In this document: positions 54,590 to 64,000 of the stretch, piece after piece
Layout of the letters: every line of letters starts with the position of its first letter
Position numbering within the stretch: position 1 is the stretch's first letter
From: Amborella trichopoda
Taxonomy: Eukaryota; Streptophyta; Magnoliopsida; Amborellales; Amborellaceae
Direction of reading: 5' to 3'
Assembly: GCF_000471905.2 (NCBI RefSeq)
Contig: NW_006499801.1
Span: 1,092,548 to 1,156,547, forward strand
Length of the DNA stretch: 64,000 bases
Program-made: the position numbers and the translations under genes
Notes under the pieces: model-generated
Database searches by the model: none
Seen by the model: only the letters and a program-made list of their open reading frames with translations
Told to the model about the DNA's origin: nothing

Positions 54590-57500
54590 ATGGATTCCTC
54601 TCTCTCCTCTTCCTCGTCCTCTTCCTCTTCTTCCTCCTCATGGTTTTCTGGTATAGTTCGAAGCCGCAGCAGCAAACCCAAGATGACCAATAATGCAAAT
54701 CTCGTCTCTATGGACTCTGCATCAAACACCCCACATCGCAAAAACCAGCTCAGAGGGATCCTTTTCAAGTATGGCCCTGAATCCATCCAGGTAAGTCTGG
54801 TTTTCTATTTTCTCTTCCTCTTTTTTTTATTTTATTTCTTTATTTTTTTCAATATTTCCATATTCCATCTTGCCTTTGAATATCTTGGTTTGGAGAACCA
54901 GACCCGTATCACTCTTTCGCTATTTGTTCTTCCGATGGGTTATAACAAATACTTTCATGCATTTTATTTTATTTATATATTAATATCTAGGTTTATAGGA
55001 CTAGACCCATATCACACTCTATCTTAGTACTCAGTAGACGTGTTATAACATATACTTTGATGCTTATAGAGCCTGCATTTTGTTTTCTAATTTTTGTTGT
55101 TTATTTTGCCCTTAAATTTTGGTTTAAACTAACTATGATGGGGTTGCATAGTTTTTTGCTTATTTGATTATTGTCTAATTGTAACTTGTAACTTGAAAAA
55201 GAGTTGGGATTCTAATCATGGATACGTGGTTTAAGAAGATTTCTGTAGATTAAAAGTGGGCTTCTTAGTGCTACTTTCCAGATGAGATCCTATATTTTGA
55301 TGAAGTGTTTTTTTGTTTTTTTCATTTCATTTCATTCAAAATTTTAATATAGAGGCTTTAACTTTTTTTTTGGCCGACCCCAAATAATTGGAATAAGGCT
55401 TGGATGATGATGGCATACAATTTAACTTTTATTAGTATTATTATTATGTTCTTTGTATTGGCATTTTATGAAGCCTCCTTGAGTTTAAGAAATGTTTTTT
55501 GATTATGCTTAAGCATAGGGTTGCTCGTCTAGGCGAAGGCTATTGTTCTTATTTGCATTCGTTCTCTATTCCATGTCACCCTGGTTGTGCATTTTATCAT
55601 TGCGAGCCTTGGAAAGTGCTTATTTAGTTTTAACTTTGGGGAGCCTTGTATAAAGGCTGAGGCCTTAAACAATCAAAGTAAGGTGTACCTCTAAATATTG
55701 TTGAAAGGCGATTTCTCAGTGGCAAAAATATTTGTGATAGCAGAAAATTTATTTTCTTCTCTAATCATAAAACCTAAAGCTTCAAAAATAGTGCAAATCA
55801 ATTAGATCTATAAACACTTGAAAATATGAAAATTAACAGCCCCGGACAATGCATTCCAAGATGCACTATTTCCCGAACTTGAAATCCGTCTTTTTTCGCG
55901 CCTATACATCTCGAGGTCGAGATGATCAATTTGAAGGTTTTTTGATATCAAAACAACCTCTTGTTATTAATTTTTGAGGTGCGCGTTCATTTGATTGTTT
56001 AGGGCCTCAACCTTATATAAACTATTTCCATTAACTTTTAAGCCTTTTCTTTTGTAAATAACTTTGTATTTTTTTATACGGGATTTTGTGTTAACTTTTT
56101 ATCTTTTATTTATTTATTTTTATTTTTTTTGGAAGAATTGGCTACTTGGGGGCTTGGCATAGCTTTCAACTCACAAGTATGCTATTTGAGGATTGACAGG
56201 ATTCAGTTTTGCAGGTTGCATTCAAAACAGGTGATTTCAAGCAGCAAGTCATTTTTATGGGTGGATTGACAGATGGACTTTTGGCAACAGAGTATAATCT
56301 TCCACTTTATTTACGCAAATTCTGAGCGATAAAACTTAGAAAGAGAAATGATAACATAAAGTGAACTAGAAATGTGAAGTATTTCTGACAATATGTGGGA
56401 TGCAAGTGTAATTTTTCTCAATATTGAATTTAATTTGCTTTGCTAACTCTTTTGAACGTCTGTTAGTTTTGCTATAACTTGTAGCTGTTCTGCAGTTATT
56501 TGGAACCTTTGTCAGTTGCTTTAGAAAATGAGAAGTGGTCATTGGTGCAATTCTTGTTTTCCTCTTCTTATACTGGTTATGGCACCGGAAGCCTGAAGCA
56601 GGTAGGTCATAGTTCCTATATTGCCTGAGGATCTTTATTCAGTTATTTTTATCGTATCATACTGCAAGATTTCCAACTTATTATTGTTCAATCATGAGAA
56701 TTTACTGTCATATATAATTTGGAATGGAATCTAAGGAATAAGAGTGCATGTTGACCTTCAATACCATTTAAAATTATGGGCTTTCCTATCTGTATTCCTG
56801 AAAGTATTCCACTGGACTATACTTGTAGATTTGCTGTGCTTCTGATTGCCCAAGATTTGCCTTTTTACTAATTAGAGTTTTGGGCTCAAGGCTAGGTGTA
56901 ATTAGAGTACTGGGCTCAAGGCTAGGTGATCAGGGTGGTGCCACAACACGATGTTATTCCTACTTGGGTAGGGGAGCCAATCCCCACTGCACTACCCCCC
57001 CCCTTCCTCAAGAAAAAAAACAAAAAACAAAAAAACACACTAAGGTAACAAAACTTTATGAATCGTCTAATGACATGTATTTATCTCTTGCCTTTTTCAT
57101 GGTAAATTAAGTCGTGGATATGTGATCTAGCCCTCTCCTGCCCAATATATAAAATGGCATTGGTTATTTTGTACCATTCTGTTTTTATCGGATAAGTGGA
57201 TGTCTCTGATGTTGGAGACATTGGAGTCATGCGATAAAATTGGAAAGGTACAAAATAACCATTGCTGTTGGACATTTTGTACTCTTGGTAAAAAAAATAA
57301 AAAAATAAAAATTGTGCTCCAAGATGACTGTCTCCTCAAATAATTTTTTTTTTTTTGGAGAGAAATCGTCAAATAAAAATTGTCCATTGTTCTCATTAAT
57401 TTGGACAGATGTTGTGACGGAAGGGCTTCCGAGCCTGTATCCTAAAAAATAATTTAATTTTTTTTATAACTGTTAACTTCTACCAAATAATGTTAAATTG

Positions 57501-60500
57501 TTTTTGAAGTGTTAATCAATGGCTCATAGTGTTCCTTTAACACATCAGAACTCGAAGAACTATAAATTTGAATGAAGATCTGCTCTCTTGATTCAAGAAG
57601 TTATTTCCAATTCCATTGTAGGATCTCATTGATACATACCAAAACCATAGTTGATGATGGAATTCCATGGGAACTCTCTTAAAGAAGTCCAATGCAAATG
57701 ATTTGGATTCCATAGGCATATCAAAACTATAATAGCTCCTCCTACTGTTATTTATACGAGTCAATTATTTTATGGACCAAGGTTTCATCTACTGGTGGGG
57801 TCAATGCCCTCCTCTGCACTACAAGTGCAGTGCTCTTCCTCATATTGTATAGTAGAAAAGAAAAGACCTCACGAGATCTTTTCTTTTCCATCGTAAAACA
57901 TGGGTTGGGGCCTCTTTTTCAATGTCTGCCCTGTTGTTAAAGTACCCAGCATATGGTGGTCACTTAAACTTATTTGATATTTACTGCATAAAAGAGCCGT
58001 CTTGACACAACTTAACTAATTAGATTTTTTCGCAAAATACCAATATGGTCGAGGATGCAATGAAATAGCATAAAGTTGTATCTTTCCTATTGTAAAACAT
58101 TGCTAGGGGTCTCTTTTTCAATATCCGCTCAATTGGTAAAGTAGCTAGCAAATCGTGGTTTTTTCACCTCTAACACGATCTTAACCCTACTAGATATTTA
58201 CAGTGTAAAAGCACCCTTCCAAACACAACCCGACTAATTAGATTTTTCCACAAAATAGCTTTTGCTTAAAGATGCAACGAAATAACCTTTGGTTGAGGTT
58301 GCATTTCGTGGGATAGTTGTAATGATATCCTGGTACACGGAGGACACCTTCCCATAGCAGTTTATGTTATATGATAAGGAATAGAAACTTACTAGCCTGA
58401 AATATGGGATGGTATAGCATCTACATCATGTGGACCCTTAAAGGGTCTACAAGCAACCTCCAATAGTTTAGATTGAACCTAGTATCATTCAACGGCCACA
58501 AAATAGTTTTTTATATTTTATTTTTATTTAACAATTATATTTATATATAGTTTGGTGAGTAGTAGATGCATTTTTATATAGCACATAAAATAAAATAATA
58601 AATGAATATTTTGAACAAAAGATTGACTAGAATACCCTTGAGTATTTCTAGCCAATTTTTTCGTTTAAAATATTTTTCATTATTTTGCCATATAAAAATG
58701 CATCTACTAATCGAATTTAGATAAATATATTTTTTAATAAAAAAAAAACTGTTTTGTGGCTGTTGGATGTGGCTTTCAATCTAAACCATAGGAAAAACAC
58801 TTCCGCCGTCCACATCATGTGGACGGGAGACTAATATATAATATTTGGGTTTGTATAATATAAGAACATTTACCTTTGGTTCAAGAAGGTCACAACCATC
58901 CCTAGCCATCAAATGTGAATTGGGTAGTTAGAGGCGTGCCACAAAGTTTGAGGAAAATCTTTTTGGACTTTGAGCAAAGTCAAGGCACACCCCGAGCTGT
59001 CCAATTTGACATCCAATGGCTAAGGGTGACTATGACCTTCATGTATCGAAAGCAAAAGTTCTTATTCTATATTTTCTCATAACGTTTTTACCTTCCATTA
59101 TATTGATCACTTTACATTGATTTGATGAAAAACTATATCAGAAATTTTGGTAGAAACTTATTGTATTTTAGATCCTTAAATATTGTAGGCCCTTATCTTG
59201 TGGAAACAAATCTTCTTGTGAAGTTGGGAGGCTGAAACAACTATATACTTGCTGACTTTAGAGGCTTCATGAGATATTCTAGTGAACTCTCATCCAGTGA
59301 GTTGCTTAGGTTACAAATGTAATCCTAACTAGGTAGAAACAAAAGAACAGAGACTGTTTCAAGTGTCCTTGAACCTTAAAGTCTTAAATGCAATAGAAGA
59401 ATTGGACTTAAAGGAAGCACTCATCTTGCCCGTATTGGATACAGCCAGTCTAGTTGTTTCTCATGAGGAATCTAAGTCTCATCCAAAGCAGTCATCACAG
59501 GTGGTGCCAGCTTAAGCACTTTGAAGAACTAAAACTGGAGCATAATCCCGAATGTAAAATTTTTAGTCAAACACTTGACAATTTTATGATTTCATATATT
59601 TTGATATCTACATTGTATTATGGTCTTTGCCATTCATGGTTCTGTTGTTTACACTTCAAAGGACTGCCTGGAGCTTGACCAGCTGATTAGCTATTTTATC
59701 AACAAAGAGAACTCTGAGGGTGTAGTACTACTTGGGCACAGCACTGGTTGTCAGGTGAACAGAATTGTGGGACCATCATCTTAACATTTGATTCCAAATT
59801 CAAAAATCAAGAAAGTTTGTTAGCAAAGTAGGCATATACTTTAAGGGGGACTCGAATGAAAGGTTCACTCTTTTATTTTGGAACCCTATCAGGATATTGT
59901 GCATTACATGCAAACAAATACCGCATGCTCGAGAGCTGTGCGTGCAGCCATCTTGCAGGTACTTTATTTTATCTTAGTGTTCTCTCTCTCTCTCGTTTGT
60001 GTGCGTATGCTTGTGATAATATTTTTCCAAATGGATATTCTTGGTGGGCCCATTTTCTATTTGGTTTGGAAAGGTTATCAGTTTTGAAAAATTTAATTTT
60101 TTAAGATTTTGAAATTTGAAATTAGATCATTTCAGTCATCTTATATTAACTTCTAATTTAAGATATGAGTCACGCTTTGCCCATCTCAATACCCTAATCC
60201 TATTATTTGAAGCTATACTTGAAAATTATAGCTCTCTCTCTCTCTCTCTCTCTCTCAACTTTTAAGCTATACTTGAAAATTATATCTATTTTGAGCGATA
60301 TTAGATAGCTTTGGATTATATGTCATTTTCTCTTTTTTGTGGAATCTGTGCTATGAATTTTCTCTATCGAAATGGATTCTTCATGGTTTTGGCTTATCAT
60401 TAGAATCTATTATGAGAATTGAGTTGTTATCAGTTTTGCACATAAACCATTGTGATAGAAAGCATTTGTATCTGATTTTAGAGGCATGTTTATTTCGACA

Positions 60501-61559
60501 TGGTCTGTTTTGAGATGTATTACAGTACATATGTGGTAACCTTGACACTAACAGAACATAACTGAATGACCTTGACACTAACAGAACATAACTGAATGTC
60601 ATTTCTCAGGCTCCAGTTAGTGACAGGGAATACAGAGCGACCCTTCCTGAAACTGCTGCAATGATTGATTTGGCTTCCACTATGATCAGCGAGGGTCGGG
60701 TAATGGATTTGATGCCTAGGGAAGCAAATCCAGATGCACCCATAACTGCCTATCGGTGAGTGCTATGACAAATTTTGACAGAGCATATTGCACTTTGGGG
60801 TCTTTGGTTTTTTGGTATTTGTGTAACATTCTTTTGTGAAAGTTTACTTGTCCTAATTATTAATCTGAGCTTATTAAGTTCTGAAAGTAATATTTACCCC
60901 CAAAAAAAACTAAAAAAAAAAACAAGAAGTATACGAATTAAAGGTGTAAACTTACAGGTATCACTCACTTTGTGCATATATGGGAGATGATGACATGTTC
61001 AGTTCCGACCTCAGTGATGACCAATTGAGATTAAGACTTGGGCATATGTCAAATACACCATGCCAGGTAGACTTTTCTTTGCTTTTTAAAGAGAAAATTG
61101 TGTTTCATTGCATTTACATCTATTATTGTGCTAACCTAAATGGTAGGGAGGCAGTTCATTCACTGTATAATGTTGAAAAATTGATGGGAATGTAATTTTT
61201 TTTTTTGTCGTTTCTTGATATGATATGCACTAATGCTTCATGGAGCCGTCTCTGTTGTGCAAATTCCTTGACTTGTATAATTAGTATGTGGAAACTCTGG
61301 TGCTAGCTTGTGAACTTTGGAAAAGTATCATTCAGAAACACTTGTTTTTGCATCTAAAATTTCATTAGAATATTTAAACTTGAATCCTATTTATAAAGAC
61401 TTTGCTTGTTTCATACATCAAAAGCATTAGCTGATTAATTGCGTCCTTCACAGCTTGGAGGTGAATTTTCCATTTAGGAAGTAGCATAAGATTGGACTTC
61501 ACTTTCAAGGTTTATGTTTTCTTTTCGATATGGAGGAGAGAACAAAAGAGCATCGACAC

Positions 61560-61627
<68 letters not shown>

Positions 61628-61721
61628 TTTGCAGACACATGGGAGATGCTTTGATGGCTGATTATTTTTCGGTCTTCCCTGTAGGTCATTTTCTCAATGG
61701 CTGATGAATATATCCCAGACT
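54590..61721 (+). CDS. DUF1749/UPF0613 alpha/beta-hydrolase, 3' end lost in gap
   Basis: Join(54590-54790, 56215-56291, 56496-56601, 59662-59754, 59893-59958, 60610-60755, 60958-61066, 61685 to gap). All introns are GT/AG and all phases agree. 278 residues are visible. Domain landmarks: RGILFKYGPESIQ (55-67), QVIFMGGLTDGLLATDYLEPL (about 78-98), SSSYTGYGTGSL, VVLLGHSTGCQD (149-160) with nucleophile Ser155, RAAILQAPVSDREYR, MISEGRVMDLMPREANPDAPITAYRYHSLCAYMGDDDMFSSD (split across exons 6/7), and VIFSMADEYIPD with the probable acid Asp273. The catalytic His and roughly 60 further residues should lie in the N gap. The substrate is unknown for this family. A Ser-rich N-terminal stretch (5-17) precedes the domain. 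The start is the first ATG in frame. Introns 1, 3 and 7 carry repeats. Confidence 0.9.
55638..56029. mobile_element. Family D miniature element in intron 1, near-perfect 9-bp target duplication
   Basis: 392 bp. Ends GAGCCTTGTATAAAGGCTGAG and CCTCAACCTTATATAAACTA. Flanks TTTAACTTT (55629-55637) and ATTAACTTT (56030-56038) agree at 8 of 9. Hallmarks CATCTCGAGGTCGAGATG and ATCAAAACAACCTC. Confidence 0.75.
57161..57262. repeat. Short hairpin repeat in intron 3
   Basis: TGGTTATTTTGTACCATTC at 57161 and its inverse GGTACAAAATAACCA ending at 57262 enclose a smaller inverted stretch (GATGTCTCTGATGTTGGAGACATTG). Confidence 0.75.
57892..58290. repeat. About 199-bp imperfect tandem duplication in intron 3
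   Basis: CGTAAAACATGGGTTGGGGC at 57892 is matched by TGTAAAACATTGCTAGGGGT at 58091. The similarity continues through CTCTTTTTCAAT, TAAAGTA-C-AGCA, GATATTTAC and AACTAATTAGATTTTT. Confidence 0.75.
58417..58832. mobile_element. Family H palindromic element in intron 3
   Basis: Inverted tips ACATCATGTGGACCC (58432) and GTCCACATCATGTGGACGG (58808). Arms contain ATAGTTTAGATTGAACC and inverse CAATCTAAACCATAGG. The centre at 58603-58660, ATTGACTAGAATACCCTTG...GTATTTCTAGCCAA, is a decayed version of the core of families A and B. Confidence 0.75.
58850..59080. repeat. Family C miniature element in intron 3
   Basis: Left ATAAGAACATTTACCTTTGG, CATCAAATGTGAATTGGG; right CCAATTTGACATCCAATGG and GAAAGCAAAAGTTCTTATTC. 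Confidence 0.65.
60541..60598. repeat. 30-bp tandem duplication just before exon 6
   Basis: CTTGACACTAACAGAACATA plus ACTGAATGAC occurs at 60541-60570 and again, identical up to the last two bases, from 60571. It ends 11 bases before the exon 6 start. Confidence 0.95.
61561..61623. repeat. (CGCA)n then (AG)n microsatellites in intron 7
   Basis: CGCACGCACGCACGCACGCA followed by CACATACA and about 12 AG units, ending 62 bases before exon 8. Confidence 0.95.
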
Positions 61722-62279
61722 NNNNNNNNNNNNNNNNNNNNNNNNNNNNNNNNNNNNNNNNNNNNNNNNNNNNNNNNNNNNNNNNNNNNNNNNNNNNNNN
61801 NNNNNNNNNNNNNNNNNNNNNNNNNNNNNNNNNNNNNNNNNNNNNNNNNNNNNNNNNNNNNNNNNNNNNNNNNNNNNNNNNNNNNNNNNNNNNNNNNNNN
61901 NNNNNNNNNNNNNNNNNNNNNNNNNNNNNNNNNNNNNNNNNNNNNNNNNNNNNNNNNNNNNNNNNNNNNNNNNNNNNNNNNNNNNNNNNNNNNNNNNNNN
62001 NNNNNNNNNNNNNNNNNNNNNNNNNNNNNNNNNNNNNNNNNNNNNNNNNNNNNNNNNNNNNNNNNNNNNNNNNNNNNNNNNNNNNNNNNNNNNNNNNNNN
62101 NNNNNNNNNNNNNNNNNNNNNNNNNNNNNNNNNNNNNNNNNNNNNNNNNNNNNNNNNNNNNNNNNNNNNNNNNNNNNNNNNNNNNNNNNNNNNNNNNNNN
62201 NNNNNNNNNNNNNNNNNNNNNNNNNNNNNNNNNNNNNNNNNNNNNNNNNNNNNNNNNNNNNNNNNNNNNNNNNNNNNNN
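61722..62279. other. Assembly gap (558 N)
   Basis: Starts 37 bases into exon 8 of the DUF1749 gene and ends at a (TA)n microsatellite (62280-62313). ORFs through it are artefacts. Confidence 0.99.
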
Positions 62280-62311
<32 letters not shown>

Positions 62312-62315
<4 letters not shown>

Positions 62316-62552
62316 GATTATATGCAATGAGATCTTTTATCTTTATTACAAGGTGTTTACAATCACTCATATCCATTAGATGTAAAATTGGATGGCTTGG
62401 GCTAGTCACAAAGTCTGAGAAATTTTTTTTTGAACTTTGTGTCTTTTTAATGACACTCTTACAACTACCCAATTTGAAATCTAAGAGACGAGAGTTATTG
62501 TGACATTTCTTGTACAAAAAGTAAAATGGTCTCTGTGTATACTTTTCCTATA
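62312..62552. mobile_element. Family C miniature element beside TA repeat
   Basis: Left ATGGGATTATATGCAATGAG and TAGATGTAAAATTGGATGGC; right AAATGGTCTCTGTGTATAC. The left edge is the (TA)n at 62280-62313. Confidence 0.7.
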
Positions 62553-62608
62553 TATATACCCGTATGTCCAAATACATATTGATATATGAGTGTGTTAATA
62601 ATTCTATA

Positions 62609-62860
62609 TAGGAAAACTCTTCCCAACAACGTTTATTGGTGAAAATGAATCGTGATTTCGTCTACCGTCATCACTATTCAAACTTCATCGTACGGTCATA
62701 GTTGTCCGATAATGTTTCACTTTTTATTTTTTTATATAAATTCAAATTATTTGAAATTTGGAGTACGTGTACATCTTAGTGAGACCTATCTAATAAAAAT
62801 ATAAAAAAAATTATTAGTAAAATGTAAATTGATAAAAAATTACATGGCATAGTTTTGAGT
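62609..62860. repeat. Family A element, left half only
   Basis: GAAAACTCTTCCCAAC, AAATGAATCGTGATTTCGTC, ACTTCATCGTACGGTCATAG and GTGAGACCTATCTAATAAAA match the left arm. The core and right arm are absent. Confidence 0.65.
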
Positions 62861-63149
62861 TGTGCCTTATTGATTATTTAATGTTGACCACCCTTTTCAA
62901 GATAATACTTCTTTTAAGACACTCTACAATTAAAATTTTAAAATGTTGGGTTGAAATCACACGAGACATCCTCTTTTACAATGTGAAAAAGGAGGACGCA
63001 TCTGACAAATATCGTTCCCATGTTGGGGATTGTCGGCGTATATCGATGCGTACGACATGGCCAAGTTGTGGAACTCAGAACAACTCTGTAATATTGTAAA
63101 TTGTAAGAACTTGGGTAATGGTTGTTGGAAGTTGGAACTTGTAGTTGTC

Positions 63150-63350
63150 AGATCCGCTCCTCTTCGGCTGAAGAGGCCGAAGCATTCGGATTTTAGGCAT
63201 AGGCTGAAGTGAAGTGAAGCTTGGTGCTGTTGTTTTGGTTAGATTTGGGCTGATTCGGTCAGATTGGGGTTTCTTGGTCAGATTCGGGTTTGTGTTGGGC
63301 TGGTTCGGCTAAAGCTTCAGCCTCTTCGGCCGAAGCAAAGAAAGTCTATA
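63150..63350. repeat. CTTCGGCCGAAG-rich dispersed repeat
   Basis: TTCGGCTGAAGAGGCCGAAG at the left and CAGCCTCTTCGGCCGAAGC at the right form an imperfect inverted repeat around GATTCGGT/GGTTCGG words. It resembles subterminal zones of hAT-type elements. Class uncertain. Confidence 0.4.
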
Positions 63351-63612
63351 AAAAAAATATTTTTTATTATTTTTTTGTATTTTTTTCATTATTTTTAGCT
63401 TATCTTTTTTTTTTGAATATTCACTTTATAAATATTTAATTTATTTATATTAATTTTTTAAAAAAAGTTTGAAGTCTTCTCTCGAATTGGTCGAAGCACC
63501 AAATTGTTTCATTTTTCTCACCAAACCAAATAAGACTCTGAAGCATATCTGATGACAACATTGCATATAATAATTTTTTCATATAAATAAATAAAAAGGG
63601 TTTGGTTTGTAT

Positions 63613-63990
63613 AGAGCCGAGGCTATAAACCATCAAAGTAAAACACATCTTCAAATAATATCGAGAAATGTGGTTTTAATATTGGAAATCTTTGTGATGG
63701 CTTTAAAATACGTTTTCATCTCTAATTATAAAACTTCAAGCTTAAAAATAGTGATGATCGAGTATATGTATGAAAACGTGAAAATCTTGAAAATTGACGG
63801 TCTAAAAATGCATTACAAGATATACTATTTCCAAAACTTGAGATCCATTTTCTTCTCATGGTCATGCATCGTGATGTCGAGGTGATCAATTTGATGATAT
63901 CTGGGCATCAAAACAACCCCTTCTAGTGAAATTCTTGAGGTGCACTCTAATTTGATTGTTTAGAGCCTTGCACTTATATAAACGGTTTCC
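63613..63990. mobile_element. Family D miniature element at window end
   Basis: GTTTGGTTTGTATAGAGCCGAGGC at about 63600-63623 and GTTTAGAGCCTTGCACTTATATAAACGG at the right are inverted. Interior CGTGATGTCGAGGTGATCAA and GGGCATCAAAACAACCCC. Confidence 0.7.
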
Positions 63991-64000
63991 TTAAAAATAA

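Noticed and set aside
54541-54786. Minus-strand acid-rich ORF (EEEEEDEEEE)
   Set aside because: Antisense of the TCC/TCT serine run at the start of the hydrolase gene.
61474-62517. Long ORFs across the N gap
   Set aside because: They are open only because N codons are not stops. The real bases are mainly TA repeats.

Overview
The window is nuclear DNA of a flowering plant. It holds spliced plant genes with GT/AG introns, an intronless adenylate isopentenyltransferase, a plant mitochondrial gamma-carbonic-anhydrase-like protein, plant hAT transposons with BED/DUF659/dimerisation parts, plant LINEs, a small LTR element and dozens of miniature inverted-repeat elements. Most of it is AT-rich and repeat-filled. 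Only the isopentenyltransferase gene forms a GC-rich island. Very long introns plus GC-rich single-exon genes would fit a magnoliid or monocot-like lineage, but I cannot fix the species. Two runs of N (11221-11539 and 61722-62279) are assembly gaps.

Layout. 1-2800: decayed hAT transposon, cut by the window start. 5970-6398 (+): secreted eight-cysteine, lipid-transfer-like protein with a long His/Asp-rich loop. 6400-24600: almost pure repeat territory, with a dense chain of miniature elements at 10.9-15.2 kb and 20.0-21.3 kb, LINE 3' remnants, and at 21466-23154 a small Copia-type LTR element carrying a frameshifted piece of an E2 ubiquitin-conjugating enzyme gene. 25097-26095 (+): cytokinin-synthesis isopentenyltransferase, with a leader holding three short upstream ORFs. 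31274-44744 (-): gamma-carbonic-anhydrase-like subunit of mitochondrial complex I, two exons separated by a 12.7-kb intron stuffed with a LINE, an RTE-type fragment, a hAT element and several MITEs. 47024-50264 (+): four-exon single-RRM protein, probably organellar. 54590 to beyond 61721 (+): DUF1749/UPF0613 alpha/beta-hydrolase, seven complete exons and the start of the eighth, whose end is lost in the second gap. 62280-64000: more miniature elements.

The genes do not form a pathway or operon. They are five independent nuclear genes in a repeat sea: one putative secreted protein, one probably plastidial cytokinin enzyme, one mitochondrial complex I subunit, one RNA-binding protein and one hydrolase. 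The strongest unusual signals are the His-rich loop protein, gene-fragment capture by a tiny LTR element, and several palindromic transposon families that have different ends but share one core. For ease of reference I call the miniature families A to I.
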